Shown here piece after piece: positions 1 to 10,585 of a stretch of DNA of 64,000 nt (its first letter is position 1; the number at the start of each line of letters is the position of its first letter). A program made the position numbers and the translations under genes. The DNA is from Callorhinus ursinus (taxonomy: Eukaryota > Chordata > Mammalia > Carnivora > Otariidae), in NCBI RefSeq assembly GCF_003265705.1, contig NW_020313168.1:3825214-3889213 (forward strand), in the 5' to 3' direction. The notes under the pieces were generated by a model that saw only the letters and a program-made list of their open reading frames with translations, was not told where the DNA came from and searched no databases.

Positions 1-819
1 TAGGACCCCAAACACATTAATTGAAAAGGAAATGGATGAGTATTTCATGATGTAAAGAGCAAAACAGTTTGCGTAAATAGCATTTGGCATGATCAGTGTG
101 GTCTTTCTGATACTGAAGTTGGTAGGGAGAGACATGAATTTGGAATCCATGTCCCTAGAGGTGCCCAGGTCCCCAACCTTGGTGGCTGTGGTGGTGGACT
201 CAAAAGGAAAACAGTGCTCCTCTGGGCTGGATGATCTTGCAACTCCAGAAGGGGCAAACTCAGTATGCAGAGATAGCCTGTATAAAGTGTGTTTAGGCAG
301 GTGTGCATAAACTGTTAAAATGGGCTGTCTGCATATCGGCTGGACTGCTCAAGGCCAAGAGAAACAAAAATGATGGTAGACACCCAGTTTCTCTCATGCC
401 AAAACCAGGGACCATGCTGCCTTTGCAGGACAGGCAAAGTGGCTGCAAAACCAGTTTTGCTATCACTGACCACATCTACTGCTCCACCCCCCCATCCTTG
501 GGGTGAGGGGACAAGAGAAGGAAAGTTTTCTTAGGAGAGAGATGTGCCATGCTATGTGCTGTGGGTCTCCGCTCCCTCTCCTGCAGAGGGGCAGGCGGAA
601 ACTTCCCATCTCCTAATGCTTCAAACAACCAACTGCTCAGAAGGCCTGATGTGGGACTCCTGCAAGTGTCTAATGACCAGAACAAAGCAGGCTCCCTGTG
701 TGTCCATGCACCACACTGGGCACAGACCACTCTGTGGGACACGCTTAACAGAATGCATCTATTAGAGACTTCCAGTGAATCAAACCTATTGCATTTGTGA
801 TTATAATCTGAAGTGTTTA
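1..819. other. AFMID intron sequence, unassigned
   Basis: No exon, RNA gene or repeat that I can name with confidence is visible here. The short open frames lack splice-site context and have no protein similarity that I recognise. By position it lies inside or beyond the first AFMID intron, since AFMID exon 1 sits at 18,038-18,097 on the minus strand. Confidence 0.5.
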
Positions 820-1190
820 GGGGTGACTGGGTGGCTCAGTCTGTTAAACATCTGCCTTCAGCTAAGGTCATGATTCCAGGGTCCTGGGTTCGAGCCCCAT
901 GTTGGGCTCCCTGCTCAGCAGGAAACCTGCTTCTCCCTCTCCCTCTGCCCTTCGCCCCTCCTCTCTCTTTCTCAAATTATTTTTTTTTAAGATTTTATTT
1001 ATTTATTTGACAGAAGAGAGAGCTAGAGAGGGAACACAAGCAGGTGGGGTAGGAGAGGAAGAAGCAGACTCCCCGCCGAGCAGGGAGCCCGATGTGGGGC
1101 TCGATCCCAGGACCCTGGGGTCATGACCTGAGCTGAAGGCAGACGCTTAATGACTGAGCCACCCAGGTGACCCTCTCTTTCTCAAATTGA
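820..1190 (+). repeat. CanSINE (tRNA-Lys type), interrupted by a second SINE
   Basis: The tRNA-derived head (GGTGGCTCAG... then GGTTCGAGCCCC) and the pyrimidine-rich body are readable to about 978. The body resumes after 1,172 and ends in a short A-rich tail. It was split by an antisense SINE at 979-1172. Confidence 0.85.
979..1172 (-). repeat. Nested antisense CanSINE
   Basis: Reading on the minus strand gives the SINE head next to 1,172 and the AAATAAATAAAATCTT tail next to 979. A perfect 16-bp target-site duplication, CTCTCTTTCTCAAATT, flanks it at 963-978 and 1173-1188, so it inserted into the body of the older SINE. Confidence 0.92.
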
Positions 1191-1216
1191 AAAAAAAGAA
1201 GAAGAATGTAATTACA

Positions 1217-1432
1217 GACGGGGCACCTGCGTGGGTCTGTCGGCTGAGCAGCCAACTCTTGATTTTGGCTCAGGTCGTGATCTCATGGGTCATAGGATCG
1301 AACCCTGCATGGAGCTCTACATTCAGCAGGGAGTCTGCTTGAGGATTTTCTCTTCCTCTCTCTCCGCCCCCCGCCCCCCACCAACTTGTGTGCACACTCT
1401 CTCTCTAAATAAGTAAATAAACAAATCTTAAA
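1217..1432 (+). repeat. CanSINE, diverged older subfamily
   Basis: The head GGGGCACCTGCGTGGG and the internal box region with GGATCGAACCC are recognisable. The copy is more diverged than its neighbours and ends in an AAATAAGTAAATAAACAAATCTT tail. Confidence 0.85.
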
Positions 1433-1447
1433 AAAAGAAGAATGTAG

Positions 1448-1597
1448 GGGCGCCTTGGTGGCTCAGTCGTTAAGCGTCTGCCTTCGGCTCAGGTTTTGAA
1501 TCCAGGGTTCTGGGATCGAGCCCCGCATCAGGCTCCCTGCTCCGTGGGAAGCCTGCTTTCCCTCTCTCACTCCCCCTGCTTGTGTTCCCTCTCTCGC
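1448..1597 (+). repeat. CanSINE head, cut off at the L1 5' end
   Basis: The first 150 bp of a young SINE run up to CTCTCGCTGTGT and then pass directly into the L1 5' end without the expected AAATAAATAAA tail. The L1 therefore joins or interrupts this SINE. Confidence 0.85.
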
Positions 1598-2689
1598 TGT
1601 GTGGCGGAGCAAGGTGGCGGAGGAGCAGGAGACCTGGGTGTCGTCTGGTCTCAGAAATTCAGCTGCATAGGGATCAAACCATTCTGACACCTACAAACTC
1701 AACAGGAGATCGAAGAGAAGAATAGCAACAACTCTCTGAACAGAAAAGCGACCACTTTCTGGAAGGTATGACGTGCGGAGAAGTGAATCCGAGGCGGTAT
1801 TCAGGAGGAGACAGCGGGGGAGGGGGCCTCCGTCCGCCGCTTCTGGCAAGTGATAGAGCCGCGGAGCACAAAATCGGAACTTTTAGAAGTCGGCTCCGCT
1901 GAGGGACCTCACTCCAGTGGCTAAGTGGGGGGTAGGACCCTCGGGGTCACAGAAAGACCGGGGGTGCCTGAGTGCGGCAGAGCTCCCAGGGATCAGAGAG
2001 GGGAAGCCGGCTGCAGAGATGGAGCCGAGGCGCGCGCTCTCAGCTCGGGGTTGCCATAAACTGTGATCGGTGACAGTCGGGCCACTGCTCCTCCAGCAGG
2101 GACCCAACAAGCGGCAGATCCGGGGAGACTCCCCTTCCTCCCCCGGGAGCAGCGGCGCGGGAACGCACCGCAGGGATCTGCTGGTTTGGAGACTCCGCAC
2201 GGGGTCGGGTGCCAGAGATAGCAACGCTCGGTCACAGGCCCGGTGAGCACGGAGTGCGGCCGGAGACCGGGGACACGGGAGTGACTGCTTTTCTCTGGGG
2301 GCGCACTGAGGAGCGGGGCCCCGAGTTCTCAGCTCCTCCGGGTGGAGATTGGGAGGCCACCATTTTCACTCTGGTCCTCCAAAGCTGTACCAGAGCTTGG
2401 AGGGAACAAGAGCACCGGAGAGCAAACCTGAGCAGATTGCTTAGCCCAGACCGACAAGGGCGGGGCAATTCCGCTTCTGGCAAAGACATTTGGGAACCAC
2501 GGCAACAGGCCCCTCCCCCAGAAGATCAGCAGGAAAAGCCAGCAAGCCAAGACCAAGTTTACCGATCAAGGAGAACGGGAGAACTCCAGTGCTAGGGGAA
2601 TACTGCCCCTAGAATTCATGGCTGTTTTACCATGATTCATTAGTTTTTCAAAGTTGATTTTTTTAACTGTTTTTTTTCGTTTTTTGAAT

Positions 2690-3190
2690 TTTTCTTTTTC
2701 CCTTTTTCAACCAACATCTTATCAATCCCTTTTTTTAAGAAAAATTTTTTTTATTTTTCATTTTTTAGAGTCATATTTTATCCCTTCATAGTAGTTACCC
2801 TTATTTTTGGCATATATATATAAGTTGTTCTCTCTTTAAAATTTTGAGATACAGTTTCTTCTAACAGATCAAAATATACCCTAAATCACTAGTGTATGGC
2901 TTTGTTCTAGTCTCCTGACTGATCACATTCTCTCCCTTTTTTCTTTTTCTTCTTTGTTTTTTAATCTTCTTCTTTCTTTTTTTCAAACAACTTCTTACCT
3001 TATCAATTCCTTTTATAAAATCTTTTATAATTTTCATCTTTACAGTCATCTTCCATCCCTTCATTGTATCAACCCTTATTTGGCACATATATAAGTCTTT
3101 CTTCCTTTAAAATATTAGGAGGCACTTTCTTCTAACAGACCAAAATACGCCCAAAATCTAGTGTGTGGCACTCATCTATACACTAGTGTG
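2690..3190 (+). repeat. Duplicated T-rich block in the L1 5'UTR
   Basis: Two diverged copies of a block of about 245 bp lie in tandem (about 2690-2935 and 2936-3190). Each runs through a T-rich start, a CATCCCTTCAT-like stretch, CATATATAAG, a TTCTTCTAACAGA motif and a CTAGTGT-like end. It is part of the L1 5'UTR and not a separate insertion. Confidence 0.7.
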
Positions 3191-3403
3191 ATCATATTTG
3201 ATCATATTCTGTTTTTGTTTTGTTTTGTTCTGTTTCTGTTTGTTTTTATCTTTTTCTTTTTTTTTCCCTTTCTTTTTTCTTTCTTTCCCTTTCTTTTCCC
3301 CTGGTTTCAGGTCTTTTCTGATTTGTATAGAGTATATTTGCTGGGGACGTTGTTAACCTGTTAGCATTTTGTTCTCTCATTCATCTCTTCTCCTCTGGAC
3401 AAA

Positions 3404-4295
3404 ATGACAAGACGAAAAAAATCACCTCGGCAAAAAGAACAAGAGGTCGTACCGTCTGCCGGGGACCTACTCAATACGGACATTAGTGCGATGTTGGAGC
3501 TAGAGTTCAGAATCATGACTTTAAAGATACTAGCTGGGCTAGAAAAAAGCGTGGAAGTTATTAGAGACACCCTTTCTGGAGAAATAAAAGAACTAAAATC
3601 TAACCAAGTCGAAATCAAAAAAGCTATTAATGAGGTGCAATCAAAAATGGGGGCACTAACTGCTAGGATAAATGAGGCAGAGGAGAGAATCAGCGATATA
3701 GAAGACCAAATATGGAAAATAAAGAGGCTGAGAAAAAGAGAAACAACTACAGGATCACGAGGGCAGAATTCGAGAGATAAGTGATATGATAAAACCAATC
3801 AACATTAGAATAATTGAGACCCCAGAAGAAGAAGAAAGAGAGAGAAGGGCAGAAGGTATATTGGAGCAAATTATAGCAGAGAACTTCCCTAATGTGGGGA
3901 AGGAAACAGGCATCAAAATCCGGGAGGCAAAGAGAACCCCTCTCAAAATCAATAAAAATAGGTCAACACCCCGACATCTAATAGTAAAACTTACGAGTCT
4001 CAGAGACAAAGAGAAAATCCTGAAAGCAGCTCGGGAGAAGAGATATGTAACCTGTAATCGTAGAAACATTAGATTGGCAACAGACCTATCCACAGAGACC
4101 TGGCAGGCCAGAAAGGACTGGCATGATATCTTCAGAGCACTAAATGAGAAAAATATGCAGCCAAGAATACTATATCCAGCTAGGCTGTCATTGAAAATAG
4201 AAGGAGAGATAAAAAGCTTCCAGGACAAACAAAAACTAAAGGAGTTTGCAAACACGAAACAAGCCCTCCAAGAAATATTGAAAGGGGTCCTCTAA
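3404..4295 (+). pseudogene. L1 ORF1 (RNA-binding chaperone), frameshifted
   Basis: The first frame (3404-3784) encodes a basic N-terminus and a heptad-rich coiled coil. A frameshift near 3720-3785 moves the rest (RRM and C-terminal domain, with RPTPRH-like and TWQARK motifs) to the frame read at 3786-4295. ORF1p normally forms trimers that coat L1 RNA. The break separates the coiled coil from the RNA-binding part, so no full product is expected. Confidence 0.9.
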
Positions 4296-4376
4296 GCAAA
4301 GAGAGAGCCTAAAAGCAGCATAGATCAGAAAGGAACACAGACAATACACAGTAACAGTCACCTTACAGGCAATACA

Positions 4377-7300
4377 ATGGCACTAAATTCATATCTTTCA
4401 ATAGTTACCCTGAATGTAAATGGGCTCAATGCCCCAATCAAAAGACACAGGCTATCAGATTGGATTAAAAAACAAGACCCATTGATATGCTGTCTGCAAG
4501 AGACTCATTTTAGACCCAAAGACACCCCCACATTGAAAGTGAGGGGGTGGAAAACCATTTACCATGCTAATGGACACCAAAAGAAAGCTGGGGTGGCAAT
4601 CCTTATATCAGACAAATTAGATTTTAAAACAAAGACTGTAATAAGAGATGAAGAAGGACACTATATCCTACTTAAAGGGTCTATCCAACAAGAAGATCTA
4701 ACACTTGTAAATATCTATGCCCCTAACATGGGAGCAGCCAATTATATAAGGCAATTAATAACAAAAGCAAAGAAACACATTGACAACAATACAATAATAG
4801 TGGGGGACTTTAACACCCCCTCACTGAAATGGACAGATCATCTAAGCAAAATATCAACACGGAAATAAAGACCTTAAATGAAACACTGGACCAAATGGAC
4901 TTCACAGACATATTCAGAACATTCCATCCCAAAGCAACGGAATACACATTCTTCTCTAGTGCCCATGGAACATTCTCCAGAATAGATCACATCCTAGGTC
5001 ACAAATCAGGTCCCAACCGGTACCAAAAGACTGGAATCATTCCCTGCATATTTTCAGACCACAATGCTTTGAAACTAGAACTCAATCACAAGAGGAAAGT
5101 CGGAAAGAACTCAAATACATGGAGGCTAAAGAGCATCCTACTAAAGAATGAATGGGTCAACCAGAAATTAAAGAAGAATTAAAAAAATTCATGGAAACCA
5201 ATGAAAATGAAAACACAACTGTTGAAAATCTTTGGGATACAGCAAAGGCAGTCCTAAGAGGAAAGTATATAGTAATACAAGCCTTTCTCAAGAAACAAGA
5301 AAGGTCTCAAATACACAACCTAACCCTACACCTAAAGGAGCTGGAGAAAGAACAGCAAATGAAGCCTGAACCCAGCAGGAGAAGAGAAATAATAAAGATC
5401 AGAGCAGAAATCAGTGAACTAGAAACCAAAAGAACAGTAGAACAGATCAACGAAACTAGGAGCTGGTTCTTTGAAAGAATTAACAAGATTGATAAACTCC
5501 TGGCCAGACTTATCAAAAAGAAAAGAGAAATGACCCAAATCAACAAAATCACGAATGAAAGAGGAGAGATCACAACCAACACCAAAGAAATACAAACAAT
5601 TATAAGAACATATTATGAGCAACTCTATGCCAGCAAATTAGATAACCTGGAAGAAATGGGTGCATTCCTAGAGATGTATCAACTACCAAAACTGAACCAG
5701 GAAGAAATAGAAAACCTGAACAGACCTATAGCCACTAAGGAAATTGAAGCAGTCATCAAAAATCTCCCAACAAACAAAAGCCCAGGGCCAGATGGCTCCC
5801 CAGGGGAATTCTACCAAACATTTCAAGAAGAATTAATACCTATTCTCCTGAAACTGTTCCAAAAAATAGAAATGGAAGGAAAACTTCCAAACTCATTTTA
5901 TGAGGCCACCATTACCTTGATCCCAAAACCAGACAAAGACCCCATCAAAAAGGAGAATTACAGACCAATATCCTTGATGAACATGGATGCCAAAATTCTC
6001 ACCAAAATCCTAGCCAATAGGATCCAACAGTACATTAAAAGGATTATTCACCACGACCAAGTGGGATTTATCCCTGGGCTGCAAGGTTGGTTCAACATCC
6101 GCAAATCAATCAACGTGATACAACACATTAACAAAAGAAAGAACAAGAATCATATGATCCTCTCAATAGATACAGAGAAAGCATTTGACAAAGTACAGCA
6201 TCCTTTCTTGATCAAAACTCTTCAGAGTATAGGGATAGAGAGTACATACCTCAATATCATAAAAGCCATCTATGAAAAACCTACAGCCAATATCATTCTC
6301 AATGGGGAAAAGCTGAGAGCTTTTCCCCTAAGGTCAGGAATGCGGCAGGGATGTCCACTCTCACCACCGCTATTCAACCTAGTATTAGAAGTCCTAGCCA
6401 CAGCAATCAGACAACAAAAAGAAATCAAAGGCATCCAAATCGGCAAAGAGGAAGTCAAACTCTCACTCTTTGCAGATGATAGGATACTGTATGTGGAAAA
6501 CCCAAAAGACTCCACCCCAAAACTGCTAGAACTCATACAGGAATTCAGTAAAGTAGCAGGATATAAAATCAATGCACAGAAATCAGTGGCATTCCTAGAC
6601 ACCAACAGCAAGACAGAAGAGAGACAAATCAAGGAGTCGATCCCATTTACAATTGCACCCAAAACCATAAGACACCTAGGAATAAATTCAACCAAAGAGG
6701 CAAAGGATCTGTACTCAGAAAACTATAAACTACTCATGAAAGAAATTGAAGAAGACACAAAGAAATGGAAAAACGTTCCATGCTCATGGATTGGAAGAAC
6801 AAACATTGTGAAGATGTCAGTGCTACCTAGAGCAATCTACACATTCAGTGCAATCCCCATCAAAATACCATCCACTTTTTTCAAAGAAATGGAATAAATA
6901 ATCCTAAAATTTGTATGGAACCAGAAGAGACCCCGAATAGCCAGAGGAATATTGGAAAAGAAAAGCCAAGCTGGCGGCATCACAATTCCGGACTTCCAGC
7001 TCTATTACAAAGCTGTCATCATCAAGACAGTATGGTACTGGCACAAAAACAGACACATACCTCAATGGAACAGAATAGAGAGCCCAGAAATGGACCCTCA
7101 ACTCTATGGTCAACTCATCTTTGACAAAGCAGGAAAGAATGTCCAATGGAAAAAAGACAGTCTCTTCAACAAATGGTGTTGGGAAAATTGGACAGCCACA
7201 TGCAGAAGAATGAAACTGGACCATTTCCTTACACCACACACAAAAATAGACTCCAAATGGATGAAAGACCTAAATGTGAGACAGGAGTCCATCAAAATCC

Positions 7301-8106
7301 TAAAGGAGAACACAGGTAGCAACCTCTTCGACCTCAGCCACAGCAACTTCTTCCTAGAAACATCCCGAAAGGCAAGGGAAGCAAGGGGAAAAATGAACTA
7401 TTGGGATTTCATCAAGATAAAAAGCTTTTGCACAGCAAAAGAAACAGTCCACAAAACCAAAAGACAACCGACAGAATGGGAGAAGATATTTGCAAATGAC
7501 ATATCAGATAAAGGGCTAGTATCCAAAATCTATAAAGAACTTATCAAACTCAACACCCAAAGAACAAATAATCCAATCAAGAAATGGGCAGAAGACATGA
7601 ACAGACATTTTTCCAAAGAAGACATCCAAATGGCCAACAGACACATGAAAAAGTGCTCAACATCGCTTGGCATTAGGGAAATCCAAATCAAAACCTCCAT
7701 GAGATACCACCTCACACCAGTCAGAATGGCTAAAATTAACAAGTCAGGAAACGATAGATGTTGGAGGGGATGTGGAGAAAGGGGAACCCTCCTACATTGT
7801 TGGTGGGAATGCAAGCTGGTGCAACCACTCTGGAAAACAGTATGGAGGTTCCTCAAACAGTTGAAAATAGAGCTACCCTACGATCCAGCAATTGCACTAC
7901 TGGTTATTTACCCCAAAGATACAAATGTAGGGATCCGAAGGGGTAAGTGCACCCCAATGTTTATAGCAGCAATGTCCACAATAGCCAAACTGTGGAAAGA
8001 GCCAAGATGTCCATCGACAGATGAATGGATAAAGAAGATGTGGTATATATACACAATGGAATATTATGCAGCTATCAAAAGGAAGAGATCTTGCCATTTG
8101 CAATGA
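4377..8106 (+). pseudogene. L1 ORF2 (endonuclease / reverse transcriptase), broken
   Basis: The APE-type endonuclease opens at 4377 (NVNGLNAP, then QETHF). The frame shifts near 4830-4868 and again near 5150-5182. The reverse transcriptase lies in the 5152-6897 frame, with a FADD catalytic box followed by [12 protein letters not shown] at about 6895-6897 interrupts the protein at a point where the family continues into an ILKF-WN motif; the frame resumes to 8106 through the C-terminal Cys-rich region (CWRGCGERG, then HCWWEC). At least three lesions make it non-functional. It lies downstream of ORF1 in the same element. Confidence 0.92.
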
Positions 8107-8611
8107 CGTGGATGGAACTGGAGGGTGTTATGCTGAGTGAAATAAGTCAATCAGAGAAAGACATGTATCATATGACCTCACTGATATGAGGAATTCTTAA
8201 TTTCAGGAAACAAACTGAGGGTGCTGGAGTGGTGGGGGTTGGGAGGGATGGGGTGGCTGGGTGATAGACATTGGGGAGGGTATGTGCTATGGTGAGAGCT
8301 GTGAATTGTGCAAGACTGTTGAATCACAGATCTGTACCTCTGAAACAAATAATGCAATATATGTTAAAAATAAAAGAAGAAGAAGAAGAAGATAGAAGGA
8401 GGGGAAGAATGAAGGGGAGTAAGTCGGAGGGGGAGACGAACCATGAGAGACGATGGACTCTGAAAAACAAGCTGAGGGTTCTAGAGGGGAGGGGGATGGG
8501 GGATGGGTTAGCCTGGTGATGGGCATTAAAGAGGGCACGTTCTGCGTGGAGCACTGGGTGTTATGCACAAACAATGAATCATGGAACACGACATCAAAAA
8601 CTAATGATGTA

Positions 8612-8800
8612 GGGCACCTGGGTGGCTCAGATGGTTAAGCGTCTGCCTTCGGCTCAGGTCATGATCCCAGGGTTCTGGGATCGAGTCCTGCATCAGGCTC
8701 CCTGCTCCTTGGGAGCCTGCTTCTCCCTCTGCCTCTCTCTCTCTCTCTCTGTGTGTGTGTCTCTCGTGAATAAATAAATAAAATCTTAAAAAAAAAAAAG
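8612..8800 (+). repeat. CanSINE at the L1 3' end
   Basis: A complete SINE with head, box B region, CT/GT-rich body and an AAATAAATAAAATCTT tail followed by A12 starts directly after the L1 3'UTR. It ends before AGAATGTAATCACATTG. Confidence 0.9.
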
Positions 8801-9188
8801 AATGTAATCACATTGTATAAATTGTGTTTAAATGTTTAGAGGGGATTTAATCTGTGAAAATTATGAGCTAACTTGGTTATGAACATTAATTTAAGAAATA
8901 CAAGAATGCCATTAAATTTTGTTACAGAGAAACAGTATGTTTATATGGTTAAACAACACACAAAAGGCTTTTAAGTGAAATGTTGCCTCTCCGAGTCTCA
9001 CCCGCCCGCTTCCCCTACCCCCTGCCATGGTGGCCACCATTATTAATATGGATGTAGAGCCCCCAATCTTTCATCCAAATGGCAGCATATTAAATACATT
9101 TCTGCCCTGCCCATTTCAATTAATATTTCTTGGAGAGTTTTTTCCAATTAGTACATAGCTTCCTGTTCTTTCCTTTTTAAAAGACCAT

Positions 9189-9391
9189 TCTTTTTTAGAT
9201 TTATTTTAGAGAGAGACAGTGTGTGTGTGGGGGGGTGGGGGGCAGAGGAAGAGAGGGAGAGAGAGAATCTCCAGCAGACTTCCTGCTGAGCATGGAGCCC
9301 GACACGGGGCTCAATCCCACGACCCTGAGATCACGACTTGAGCCAAAATCAAGAGTGGGACACAAAAACCACTGAGCCATCCAGGCGACCC
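9189..9391 (-). repeat. CanSINE, antisense
   Basis: The minus strand shows the SINE head next to 9391 (GGTCGCCTGGATGGCTCAG), a variable GT/GA-rich body and a T/A-rich tail at the left. Confidence 0.88.
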
Positions 9392-9599
9392 TCAAGACCA
9401 TTCTTAATATTTCATCCTATGGCTGCATGTTAATCCAGGGAACCAGTCACGTAACCAGTTACACAGCAAAGAAACCACATCCCACCATCAGGAAATTCTC
9501 CCGCTTCTACCAAATGCCCTCAGGTACGGGTGTGCACCAGCGACCCGAGCACGACGCCCTTTCGCTCTAAGGCTCAAATCCATCCAGGGCTCCTATCTT

Positions 9600-9976
9600 A
9601 CTTGGCTCCAGCTGCCTGCCAAAATACTGGAGCGTTTGGGGTTAATCTCTGGATGTTTACTTCCCACAGTTCTGGAGCCTGGAAGGCCTCGATCAGGGTG
9701 CCAGCAGGGCTGGTGTCTGGGGAGGGCCCTCCCTTGGGCCCACACAACTCACTGTGTACGTACACTTCCCTGTGAGCCTGTGGAGCTCTCTCCCTCTCTG
9801 GGGAGGCAAGTCCTCCGTTGTTTCTTCTAAGAATCCTGCCAGGTCAGGACCCCACCCTTCTGGCCTCGTTTAACCTTACTTTAGCCCTTAGAGCCCCATC
9901 TGCAAATAGAGCTACACTAGGGGATAAAGGCTTCAACATGGGAATTTGGGGAGGGCACAAAGATTCAGTCCACAAC
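9600..9976 (-). repeat. MaLR-type LTR, antisense
   Basis: Scattered landmarks match the antisense of MST/MLT1 LTRs: CACAGTTCTGGAGCCTGGAAG, GGGTGCCAGCAGGG, GTGTCTGGGGAGGGCCC and, at the far end, AATTTGGGGAGGGCACAAAGATTCAGTCC. It is an old, diverged solo LTR. Subfamily is not resolved. Confidence 0.6.
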
Positions 9977-10153
9977 AGCTCACACCCCAAAAGTCCCGGG
10001 ACCCTACAATACCAACTCTCCCCCCTGCTCCCCTTCCTCCAGGAGCTGACCCTGACCCCCCTACTACCCACTGTCCACCATCCCCATCACCAGCTCTGTA
10101 TCCTCCAGAACACTTGCCCCTTCTAACAGACAGTGGCATCTACTTCTGTCTTT

Positions 10154-10344
10154 TTTTTTTTTTTAAAGATTTATTTATTTGAGAGCGAGAATGGGAGAGA
10201 GAGCACATGAGAGGGGAGAGGGTCAGAGGGAGAAGCAGACTCCCTGCCGAGCAGGGAGCCCGATGCGGGACTCGATCCCGGGACTCCAGGATCATGACCT
10301 GAGCCGAAGGCAGTTGCTTAACCAACTGAGCCACCCCGGCGCCC
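10154..10344 (-). repeat. CanSINE, antisense, with target-site duplication
   Basis: It is a well preserved young copy. The direct repeat CATCTACTTCTGTCTT flanks it at 10138-10153 and 10345-10360. Confidence 0.93.
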
Positions 10345-10431
10345 CATCTACTTCTGTCTTAAGTTCATGGTCTATCATCTCCCCCTTTTGCCCCATTAAG
10401 AAGCACAATAAGGGATAAGCATGGAGCAAAC

Positions 10432-10585
10432 AGTCAATGGCATTGTGGTAACATTGGATGGTGACAGATGGGGACTATTCTTCTCATGATGAGCCCTGAG
10501 TCGTGTACAGAGCTATGGAATCACTATGTTGCACACCTGAAACTATTACATCATTGTATGTCAACTGTCCTTCAATAATAAAATA
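10432..10585 (+). repeat. L1 3'UTR fragment
   Basis: The motifs GGTGACAGATGGGGACTA, CACTATGTTGCACACCTGAAAC and GTATGTCAACTGTCCTTCAATAATAAAA are the usual 3' end of mammalian-wide or carnivore L1s. Only the last 150 bp are present. Confidence 0.7.

Larger units (their letters stand above)
1598..8611 (+). mobile_element. Near full-length carnivore LINE-1
   Basis: The element begins with the GGCGGAGCAAGGTGGCGGAGG start typical of carnivore L1 5'UTRs. It has a 1.8 kb 5'UTR, remains of ORF1 (3404-4295) and ORF2 (4377-8106), and a G-rich 3'UTR ending at CTAATGATGTA. The last few bases and the poly(A) are missing or replaced by the SINE that follows. Both ORFs carry frameshifts and ORF2 also carries an in-frame stop, so it cannot move by itself. 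About 7 kb is close to full length for the family. Confidence 0.93.

Noticed and set aside
820..900. tRNA-Lys-like sequence at the heads of SINEs, here and at many other positions
   Set aside because: They are diverged tRNA-derived SINE heads followed by SINE bodies. The cloverleaf is not preserved, so they are not tRNA genes.
5152..6897. 581-codon reverse-transcriptase frame as a functional gene
   Set aside because: It is the middle part of L1 ORF2, lacking its endonuclease start in frame and cut by a stop. It is a transposon relic.
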